In this document: positions 30,988 to 40,094 of the stretch, piece after piece
How the letters are laid out: the number at the start of each line of letters is the position of its first letter
Position numbering within the stretch: the stretch's first letter is position 1
Assembly: GCF_000143415.4 (NCBI RefSeq)
Contig: NW_003314301.1
Coordinates: forward strand, 716,336 to 780,335
Length of the DNA stretch: 64,000 nucleotides
Source: Selaginella moellendorffii
Lineage: Eukaryota; Streptophyta; Lycopodiopsida; Selaginellales; Selaginellaceae
Direction: 5' to 3'
Program-made: the position numbers and the translations under genes
The notes under the pieces: model-generated
Told to the model about the DNA's origin: nothing
Databases searched by the model: none
The model's input: only the letters and a program-made list of their open reading frames with translations

Positions 30988-33054
30988 ATGAAAGGCAGCG
31001 ACACAGCCGTTTTACCCGTGCAATTTAAAAGGCTGGCTCCCAAAAGGTATGTTGAGGAAACCAGGCCTAGTCGGACACCTCCAGAGCACAGGAGGGACTC
31101 ATCCAGGGCCAGTTCCTTGTTTCGTAATTTTGAGAAGGAATTGGTAGACACCTCGGCTCCAAATAGCAGCAGGAGGAACTCCAGCACGAGTTCAGCCAGC
31201 AGATTTGCAGAGACGAGCCGGCCATCGGCTTCTGATCTTCACGAACTTAGATATGGAAGGAGTAGCAGCATTTCCACGCAGTCCTCAACAACTCCTAAGG
31301 ACGAGCCAGTTTTCCCAAGCAGGATTTCAGTCAGGGCTATAGAAACCAAAGACGAAGCTGACGGATGGAATGATTTTTCAACTTCCTCCATGCCTTTGCG
31401 ACAGCCAGGGAAGAAACCAGGGTCTCGAGGCGGTGAAGATGAATACGAAGAAGGTGGCCGATCGAGTAGCAGGCTGAGCAATAGTGGGGGCTGTTCGTCG
31501 TCGGGAACCGGGCTCTCACAGTCATTTACTGAGATGAACTTGCGAACGAGACAGTCCTCTTTTCAAGACTCCCGGGGAAGTAGAAGCAACAGCTTGAACA
31601 GCAGATCTTCCATTCAGGGAAGGCAAGTCGCAGGTCTAGTGGGTCTGATGAACGAGGGGAACACTTGCTTCTTAAACAGCTGCTTGCAGTGCTTGGCACA
31701 CACAGTCCCGCTCTCGTCAGCAATTCTAGGACCGTTTTCCGAGTTGATCCAAACCAAAGGTGCCGCAGCGAGGAGCAGGAGAGACACGGCTAGCTTGTCC
31801 GAAATGCTGGCTTATTCTTTTCGCCAGCTTCTCAAGGACCTTTGTGGAAAACCATCCTACTCGACTGCCAGTGCATCAATGCTTCTACAGAGCTTGCAAG
31901 GCTTGTCACCCCAGTTTGCTGGGAATCGACAACACGATGCTCAGGTACGAGATCTTCTTTCATTTGGTTTTTTGTTCCCTTCATATATCAAAATGCAATG
32001 CAGGAGGCGATGCGAACAATTATTGATGGGCTTCATGAAGCATTGAATCGAAAACCACCCGGGCGTCCAAAATGTCCAGAGCCTCCTCCCACAACACCGG
32101 AAGCGGAGATTGCAGATATTTGCTGGGAACATCACAAAATGTGGAACAACTCCGTGATTCAGGATATCTTCTGCGGTAAACTTTTTTGTTTCTTTATTTG
32201 TTTTTCTTCTTGATAGCTTACAATTTCCTGCCTGACAGGACAGCTGCAGAGTGCCATAGAATGCTCGGTGTGCCACAGAAAGTCGCATTGTTTTGATCCT
32301 TTCCTGGATTTGTCACTCCCACTTTCAAAGAGCGGTGGCTCTGATAACTTCAGGACCTTCGGCAGCAGCCGCTCGAGGATGACGATCGAGGATTGTCTCT
32401 CGGCGTTTGTCGCTCCCGAGACACTGGACCCGTCCAACAAGTACTATTGTTCCGGTTGCAAGGTACGTAGAGTTCATCCTCGTTATCAAATAATAAGGGA
32501 ACTTTACACAGATGCATCGTCAAAGATCTACATCTCTTCATCCTCGTTCTCTTAACTGCAGGCTCCACAAATCTCTACCAAGAAACTCAGCATTTACAGG
32601 GCTCCTTCGGTCTTAGTCCTCCACATCAAGGTAAAAGTTGGCTTATAATTTCTTCAAGCAATCTCATGGTGTTCTCTTCTCTTTTGTTTCTCAGAGATTC
32701 TATGGTGTAGAACCACGCTCCTACAGAAAGGATGACCGGCCCGTTGTGTATCCTCTCAATGGACTTGATCTTAGCAGTTTCATGAGGTAAAAATTTCATT
32801 TTTTTTCGATTGGAAGACTGTTACTATAGCTTGATTTTTGCAGCACGACTGCCAAGAGGCATTTGTCCCAACAGCAGGCAACGTATGATTTATATGGTGT
32901 TTGCTCGCATTTTGGATCACTAGGCTATGGACACTACACCGCGACGTGTAGAAGTGTTGACAATGGCTGGTATTGTTACAACGATAGTAGCGTTACTTCT
33001 GTACAGGACCCGGTTGATTCTTCAGCCTACATCCTCTTTTATCAGAGGAGTTAA
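30988..33054 (+). CDS. Ubiquitin-specific protease (C19 family)
   Basis: Six exons are modelled: 30988-31944, 32004-32175, 32239-32462, 32562-32630, 32695-32786 and 32844-33054. They encode 574 residues in frame. The enzyme removes ubiquitin from proteins. The first roughly 210 residues are a Ser/Arg-rich disordered region. The Cys box GLMNEGNTCFLNSCLQCL lies near 218-235 with the nucleophile cysteine near 227. Zinc-knuckle pairs follow (CSVCHRKS and CSGCK). LSIYRAPSVLVLHIKRF is the conserved pre-His-box strand. The His box GYGHYTATC with HFGS and the final YNDSSVT supply the histidine and Asp/Asn. The catalytic core is compact, like human USP2/USP21. Upstream leader exons are likely. Confidence 0.88.
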
Positions 33055-33197
33055 AAGGCAAGTTTTTTCTTTGTTTTATTTTATTTTGTACCAAACTTTT
33101 ACATTTTTTTCAACTTTGTTTGGTTACCACCAGTTTTGGTACCTATTAGCGATATAATAAGATCTCTGGTAAGTTTTACTCCAGCTTGGGCACCACA

Positions 33198-33802
33198 ATG
33201 AAATTTTGTTTAGTTGTATTAGCAATCGTTTCACTCACACAGGTAATTTTACGAATAGGTTCTTTACTTGTCAATAATTCCCTTTGTTTTTGCAGCTAGC
33301 TCTATCTCTAGATATAAATTTACTAAATTCCACATGCTATGGTTATAAACAAAGGTTGCTCGAATTTGATTTCTATCTTCATACCATTCGTACCGCGATC
33401 AACAGTTCTCTTGAAGTTAACGAAACTCCTGTGACAGGGCTTGCACGTCAATTCCCTCCATATAGTTTTGGCTATACTTTTGCTTTCAATCGCAAGCTAA
33501 CCTCAAGTTTTGAGTATACGTCTCCAGAAATCGGTCGCATGGAAGGATACACTGCAGTTCCCAGCGCAGGCCAGGAATTTACTCAGGCCGATTTTAATTT
33601 TACCACACCAGCTTCTGGATATTTTACTGTGGCAGGGTATACAGATTTTACACTGTTAACGAACAAATACATTGTAAATGGAGGCATTGGAGATTTTGCA
33701 TACTCAATTGGACAAGTGATTGTCACCACTGCATTTAACTACACAGGCAACAACTTTGTGTTTCTATGCAAAGCCTCACTTACTGTCCTCAAGCTTTGTT
33801 AG
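33198..33802 (+). CDS. Secreted dirigent-like protein
   Basis: Two exons are proposed. Exon 1 (33198-33242) encodes only a 15-residue hydrophobic start (MKFCLVVLAIVSLTQ), and a 53-bp intron then leads to exon 2 (33296-33802). The total is 183 residues. Exon 1 plus the first residues of exon 2 form a signal peptide. The body follows the dirigent/AOC-like beta-barrel pattern: FDFYLHTI near the start, FGYTFAFN, then EIGRMEGYTAVPS (matching the G-R-x-x-G strand). DFNFTTPASGYFTVAGYTDF follows, and then IVNGGIGDFAYSIGQVIV, which matches the V-G-G-T-G-x-F-x-x-A-x-G signature. Several N-glycosylation sites are visible. Dirigent proteins steer stereoselective coupling of phenylpropanoid radicals in the wall. 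The sequence is divergent, so function is inferred from fold only. Confidence 0.72.
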
Positions 33803-33997
33803 AAGAATAAGTAATAAAATCGAGAAAAGTTCTTATTCTTATTACTATTATTGCATGCTCACTCAAAATAATTCCAAGTTTATGAGTTTGTACCATACTA
33901 TCTATTGTGATTTAACTAAATGAAAACGTACTAATTTTGAATAGAATTTAAGATTTTAATTTTTTTTTCTTAATAATAAATTATAACCAGGGTTATA

Positions 33998-35890
33998 ATG
34001 GCGAAGCGCAAGTGGGGCGAGGAGGAGGAGAGCGTTGTCATGAACGTCCACGGCTTCAACAGCGCCTGGTCCTTCAATCCAGGCACCAAAGTTGACGAAG
34101 TGAAGAGCCTGGTATCCATGCAGTTCTCGGTGCCTTTCATGGAGATCTCCGTCGTCCAGGACGGATTGGTAGCACCAGCGGCGATGCAAAGCTGCGAAAG
34201 CTTGAAGCCCGGCCTCAAGTACCGCGTGGAGCGAAGCTGCCCTCGCCGCAAATCATTCGCCCTCGGCACCATAGTCCGGCCCTCCGTCAACTTTCACGTG
34301 AATGCACTTCCAGCGATCGCCGAGGTCGCGTCCATGCTCTCCCAAGGCAAGTACTGCGTGCTGTGTGGCCCGCGCCAGAGCGGCAAGACCACGGCCGCGC
34401 AAGCCGTCCGGCAGCGCCTCTCCGCGATCGTGGTTTACTTGGATGGCCTGTTCTTCCGAAAGGATTGGAGCGAGAGCAAGTTCTGGGGACATCTTTGGGA
34501 CTCGTTGCACGCCAAGTGCCCGCAGCTCTTCAGAGCTCGCCCCGCGCAAGACGAGTACACCGACTTGAGCTTCCGGATGCTGTTTCTCAAGACGGCGTCG
34601 CAGATGGTCCCCGTGACGCTCATTCTGGATCGAGCTGAATCGTTGCTGGGTGCCTCCGCCGAGTGCCTTGAGAGGTTTTTCAGCACGCTCAGGAACATGA
34701 GGAGAAGGATGGGCGACTACAACTTGAAAGGATTGCTGCTGGTTGGGATCGAGACGGTGAAGGATCTCCTCGAAAGTCGGCGTTGTAACGATGGTTGCAG
34801 CATGATCACGCGCGAGCCATTTCCAGACGAGTATCTTGCAGAATGCCAAGGCTTCACGCGGCAAGAGGTGAAAAGGTTGCTGATCCAAGCAGCCGGCGAG
34901 CTCGTTCCAGCGGCGGCGCAGAGATTCGAGGTGGCGCGCTTGGCTGAAGCGGTGGTGGCGTTCACAGGCGGCCACAAAGGCTTAGTCGTGGTGGTACTCG
35001 ATCGAGTGGTCGCTCACGAGTTTTTCAAGACCCAGGATCTCTGGTCACATCACAGCGACCTCGGTGCGTACGCTTTCAGTCGAGCTGGTTACAAGCGGGC
35101 TCTGGAGAGATTCAAGCAGCGAAGCAGTGATCTCCTCCAGTTCCTCCAGACGAGCGGCCTCCAGTGCGATGCTGGAAAGGTGGCGGAGTTTCGAGAGCTC
35201 ATCGCCGACGGCGTTCTTGCGGCGAGGGAATCGCCACAACAAGATCATGGCGGCCTGAAGTACAACCTTCGCATTTCATCGCCAATGCTCCGGAGTCTCA
35301 TCTTGCGCCGCTGCGTGATCAAACGACAGGGGACGATCACAGGCCCAGCTCCGGATCCTCGGGTCCGGCTAGCGAGGGAGTGGCTGATCATCCAAACGAT
35401 CAAGGCTCTGGACGGGGCGACGATGTGCGGCGATGAGATCTCGCAGTACAGCCGCGAGTTCGCGTTCTTCGCCAGGATTAAGTCTGTTCTTGCGGAAGCA
35501 TACCCTCTCGCAAATGCCATCGTCCTCGCTCACACGAAAGTATCAAAGGATGGGCTCGCGCTGCTCGACGAGGAGGACTGTCTCGAGATTCAAGTCCGCT
35601 ATGGTTTCGAGAAGTTTGGATTCGTGCTCGCGGTGGAGGGTGACGATGATTTGCAGGCCATGGCGCAGAGATACCACAAGAAGCATGGCTGCCAGGTATA
35701 TGTGATCAGCTTCCGGGACGAGCCGTTGTTGATCACGCCGGTGAACGAGTCCGTGATCTTCGTTTCGGTGCGGTTTTGCGCGACTAGCGGGGAGATGACT
35801 TTCAAGAATTCGCAAGGGACTGAAACGAAGGTGGACAATCTGGCGTTGGAGAAGTGGGGCGGCGAGTTTTCCTTCGATGATCTCGTATAG
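33998..35890 (+). CDS. Crinkler-like P-loop NTPase with nuclease-fold C-terminus
   Basis: A single exon encodes 630 residues. Residues 12-80 have the alternating pattern of a ubiquitin-like header (VVMNVHGFNSAW, then VDEVKSLV and LKPGLKYRV). A P-loop ATPase follows: Walker A CGPRQSGKTT near 122-131 and Walker B VTLILDRAE near 206-214, with a winged-helix-like stretch after it. Near 520-575 the pattern G-x-x-L-x-E-E-x-x-L-E-I-Q-V...F-V-L-A-V-E-G-x-x-x-L-x-x-x-x-x-R-Y recalls the restriction-endonuclease fold of Crinkler-type proteins. In those, an acidic strand is followed by an (I/V)E(L/G) strand and a helix with R-F/Y. Ubl header, NTPase and REase in one chain is the typical CRN order. I see no signal peptide, so it should be intracellular. 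Role unknown; defence or genome conflict is inferred from the family. Confidence 0.62.
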   Translation: MAKRKWGEEEESVVMNVHGFNSAWSFNPGTKVDEVKSLVSMQFSVPFMEISVVQDGLVAPAAMQSCESLKPGLKYRVERSCPRRKSFALGTIVRPSVNFHVNALPAIAEVASMLSQGKYCVLCGPRQSGKTTAAQAVRQRLSAIVVYLDGLFFRKDWSESKFWGHLWDSLHAKCPQLFRARPAQDEYTDLSFRMLFLKTASQMVPVTLILDRAESLLGASAECLERFFSTLRNMRRRMGDYNLKGLLLVGIETVKDLLESRRCNDGCSMITREPFPDEYLAECQGFTRQEVKRLLIQAAGELVPAAAQRFEVARLAEAVVAFTGGHKGLVVVVLDRVVAHEFFKTQDLWSHHSDLGAYAFSRAGYKRALERFKQRSSDLLQFLQTSGLQCDAGKVAEFRELIADGVLAARESPQQDHGGLKYNLRISSPMLRSLILRRCVIKRQGTITGPAPDPRVRLAREWLIIQTIKALDGATMCGDEISQYSREFAFFARIKSVLAEAYPLANAIVLAHTKVSKDGLALLDEEDCLEIQVRYGFEKFGFVLAVEGDDDLQAMAQRYHKKHGCQVYVISFRDEPLLITPVNESVIFVSVRFCATSGEMTFKNSQGTETKVDNLALEKWGGEFSFDDLV

Positions 35891-35913
35891 AAAAGCTTTG
35901 CAATTCATTACTT

Positions 35914-38900
35914 TTAGAGCTTCATCTTACTTTCAAAGCCATTCTCTAGAGATTTAGTACCTCTCCCACCGCTTTCCACCAGATTTTTGATTGAAAAAAT
36001 GAGCTCCCTATCTTCTAGCAGAGTTTCCACATGAGTGAGAGTCCCTGGATTTTTTAGAGTGAGTCAGAAATCTCGGCAAAACAAGCAAGCATTGACTTAC
36101 TGAATCTCCAGTAATGCTTTGGATTCGTTGGATCGTTGATAGTTTCCTCGTTGGCCGGTCGGCCTGTATACTCCTCCTTGAGAGCAAGAAGGTCCTGCAG
36201 CACAAGTCAACTTAGCAAACTTTTAGAAACTTTGCAAACGTACCTGGAGAGGGAAAATGGCCCACATTGACGGCGATTTCATGTGTTGTTCGATTATAAC
36301 TCGCGCCACATCTGGTACGCACTGAGCAGGAGGGGACTCACTCATTCCCAGATAGTCTTTGTAGAATCGGATTCGTCTGCCTTCGTCATCCTCCCACCAA
36401 GCACGCATAGTCGAGCAGTCATGACACGAAGGTGCACAGACCTTGTAAACACCGGCAAATGTCAGGGATCATGTTGTTGGATGCTGTGATTAGTTACCGT
36501 CATGTATTCGTATTCCAGTGGATTGCCAAACTCCTGGCCTGGAGTGCTGGGCATCCGTTGGATCCTCAGTCCAAGCAGGCCAAGCTCGTTAAGAACCTGG
36601 AAAGTTTTTGCTTTTTAGTCTTACAATCATTGGAATACAAGTTTGCTTACCGGAGCAACGCATGCCGGGACCATTCCAAGGTCCTCTCCACAAGTTAGCA
36701 TTTCAGACGAGCTCATTAAAACTGGAAGCGTTTTTAAAGCGTTTTCGCGCCAGAGGCCTTCTTGCCTGTGATAGAAGTAGTCATAGTACAATCTCTGCAA
36801 GACGTTCTTGCTGCATAGAGCAAAACCACCGAGTCATTTCGAAGAAGGGAAGAAAAACACTACACTAAGTACCTGTGCTCGTCAAGCTCCTTGAAATTTG
36901 ATGTGTCCTCCATTCCAAATCTCGGATAGAACTTTCTACTGTCCTCTGGGTCCCTCATCAAGACAACGTCCTAGATATGCAAAAAGAGGCTCTAGAGAAA
37001 ACCGGTTAATTTCCATGATGCTGCTTACACGTAGAAGGTCGAACAATGCACCCTTGATTTGTTCCTGCTTTTTCGAGTCTTCAAGTTGACTAACAGCTCC
37101 AAGAATTTTCCTTTCTGTATCGTACTCTTTCTTGAACTGCAAACACGCCGGTTAGAATTTAAGAGAAATGCGGTGAAAGGAGAAACGACACCTTGTAGCA
37201 CAAATGTTCGTACTCATCAAAATACTTGGACGCAATCTCAGACCACGCGTCTCCAAATTTTGCCTGGTAATGGGAGTTAGAGCGAGTGAAACATTTTGAT
37301 CAAGCTCACTTGCAAAGTATGACATCGAACGTATGGTTCGCTAAGACGATTGAAATCCCAAATTCCTTGTGCTTCCAGCTCTTCCTGCAAAATCAAGTTG
37401 TACATAAGCATTTCACTAAGTTGCCAAACTCTGTTTACCTGCGTCAATGGAAGCGACGGTCGAAACTTGCCCGTAAGACCTGTAACAGCGTGCGCAGGCA
37501 GCTCCCAGATGCGAAAAAATCCTAGAATGTGATCAATCCTGTAAGCCGTGAAGTACTTGGACATCTGCAAGAAAAATGAGTTGTGTGGAGAATCTCAAAT
37601 GTGTCCGTTCAAACCTGAGTTAAACGAGCTCTCCACCATGCAAAGTTATCTTTGGACATTTCTTCCCAGTTGTAAGTAGGAAATCCCCAGTTTTGCCCGT
37701 TCTTATCGAAATAGTCTGGAGGAGCACCCGTCGATGTATTCATTCGAAACAATGTGGGAAACACCCATGTATCCACACTGTTTCTATCGACACCAATGGG
37801 AAGATCTCCTTTCAAAACAACGCCATTGTTTCGAGCGTACTCAGACGCTTCAGTGAGCTGGGGAAAAAAAAAAAAAAAAAAACATTAAGTGGTAGAAAGC
37901 AAAAAGTGGCATATTTAATTAACAACCTGAGAATGAAGATGATACTGAAGAAAGTATGTGAAAGAGATCAAGTTGTAATGGTCAGAAGAAGGAGACACAA
38001 GCTTTTCTAGCTGTAGCAAAAGGCACAATTTTAATGATGTTTGTTTACCTTATAAGAGTAGTTTACCTTTTCAGGCGAAAATGTTGAAAAGCGACCCCAT
38101 TGAGAATGATCAGCGGTGCCGAAAAGGTCACGCAAAAAGCAAAAAGCAGCAAATGGTTCTAACCAGTGCTGCAAAATCAGAAGCTTTAGACAAAGGATTT
38201 CCACAGTTGCTTTCCACTTCACCTTATTTTCGTCAAAGTAAGTCTTAAACTTTGAGGAATTAAACGCGGCTTCTTTTTCTATGTGAAAAATCTTTTTAGC
38301 TATAGACAGCTTTGTCTTCATGGTTCCTTCATAGTCAACATCCTGCATTTGGAGACAGTCAATAACTGAGTAAACTAAAGTCAGGCTAACCTTTAGATCG
38401 AGCTTCTTTCTTGCTTGGGAAATCTCGTCCTGTAATGCGTCATCAGTTTGCTATCACCCTCAAATAAATCAATCACCAAACCTGGAGTTCTTGAGGCAAT
38501 CTTTCAGTCATGGCTTCCAAGCTCAAATAAAGCGGGTGTAGAGCGAATACTGAAAGTGAGCTGTGCAACGAAGGATCACTCAAATCTCAGGTGTGACATA
38601 TTTACCTGTATGGATACGAGTCCCACCACATCCCGTGCACGGAAGTATCATTAACTGGTAGCAACTGTAGAAGCCTCAATCCAGACTTCACTGCTAAATC
38701 CACAAGCAGTTTCAGGTCCAAAAACTCGCCCGCTCCAACGTCCGCATGCGTCCTTATTGAAAAAACAGGGATGGCAAGGCCAGCACCTCTCCACAGATCA
38801 CCCTGGAAAAAGTATGTGACTTCATTTTCAAAGATTACCAAGCCAACCTTGAAATGTCCATCCGATACTATGATCAGGGAAGATGGTTTTCTCCATGTAG

Positions 38901-39948
38901 AATCAAGTGACAACTTGCGGCCATCGCCAAGCTCGCACGTCACTTCTCCACGGAGATCTTTCAGAAAGTAGATGTACGTGCTTATGTCAAGGTCAACAAT
39001 AGAAAATCAAGGAAAAAGAATGATGAAAAATGTAGGATATTTCACGGGAAAGTCTTGTTTATCGATTGCACAGCAGCCATGCCAGCTTGAATCGCCCGTT
39101 CTCGTAAGCTTAAGTGCTGATTCATAGTCCCAGCTTCCAAGAGAACTCGAACTTCCAGTAACATAAACCTGCATTAACGTTCCAGTTGTAAGAAAACCAA
39201 AAGGCGTATAGAGTGGTGAATTTTCTTACAGTTTGCCCATTCTCTAAGATGGAACAACTGAGCTGAAAGCAGACACCAATTTTTCCTGTTCAAACAACAC
39301 CCTTTCTTTGAGAAACAAACAAATAAGCGAGAAAATAACGATGGAAACTATGATCCAAAAGCTTTAGAAAACGTACCACGATCTTTGAGGAGCTCGGCGC
39401 CATAGCTGCCGGTAGAGGGAGTACTAGTCTCCTCACAAGTGCTACTAGGCTTGGAGTTTCTAAAAATTGCGTCACGGAAAGCACTGCGTGACAGCAAACT
39501 CTCTGGAGAACAGCCTTCCTGTAGATAAAAATTCGCTACAACAAAGAAATTTGATCAAGAAAAGTACCTGCCAGAGATCATATAGATCAACAATGCTGCC
39601 ATTGGGAATTCCATCCGGAAGAACAAAGCTCCGGGGAATTCCAGCCTCCCTCCTGACCGCATTGCGCTTGTCATCCACAACGCAATACGAGTAGCGCGCC
39701 TGGAATCCCTCGCGCACGGCCAGCTGCGCGGTCCAGACCAGCTCGCCGAGCTCCTCGTCGTGGTGTGGAACCATCGCCAGTCCCTGGTGGAGATTCCAGC
39801 TGCCGAGCGAGGAATGCGAACCTGTGACGATGAGATTCTGGCCCCATTGCGTGAAATATGGAATCCGGAAGCGCAGACTGACGCGCCGCGGCTCCGCTGC
39901 CCTCTCTCGATCGATCGCGCGCGAGGAATCCATCCCTGGCGCATCCAT
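35914..39948 (-). CDS. DPE2: 4-alpha-glucanotransferase DPE2 (GH77 with CBM20s)
   Basis: This is a multi-exon minus-strand gene with about twenty short exons, and I did not fix all borders. DPE2 is the cytosolic enzyme that uses maltose from starch breakdown and passes glucosyl units to heteroglycan. The first exon holds a CBM20 start (SLRFRIPYFTQWGQNLIVTGS, then YSYCVVDD), and a second CBM20 follows near 39050-39300. The GH77 core includes GAGLAIPVFSIRTHADVGAGEF, LLPVNDTSVHGMWWDSYPY and ADLPIGVDRNSVDTW. The nucleophile region is AYRIDHILGFFRIWELP (about 37500-37545), the acid/base region CGEDLGMVPACV (about 36660-36700) and the third acid lies in SCHDCSTMRAWW. The final exon ends in a TAA at 35914-35916. 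The stop codon lies only 23 bp from that of the convergent Crinkler-like gene. Confidence 0.9.
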
Positions 39949-40094
39949 CGCGTCGCGCGGTGAATGGAGGACATTTCCCCATGAAAAGAACAAAAGAGCC
40001 TGGTATCGAACACGAGACTCATGACACTAGTGACACGTAGCACACTGGCATATGCACGTTAGCATAGTGGTATATCCTTCGAATATTAGGGTTC

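Noticed and set aside
34253-34975. 240-codon minus-strand open frame inside the Crinkler-like gene
   Set aside because: It lies antisense to a much longer frame with Walker motifs. Its composition is that of a shadow frame in GC-rich coding DNA, and no domain is visible.
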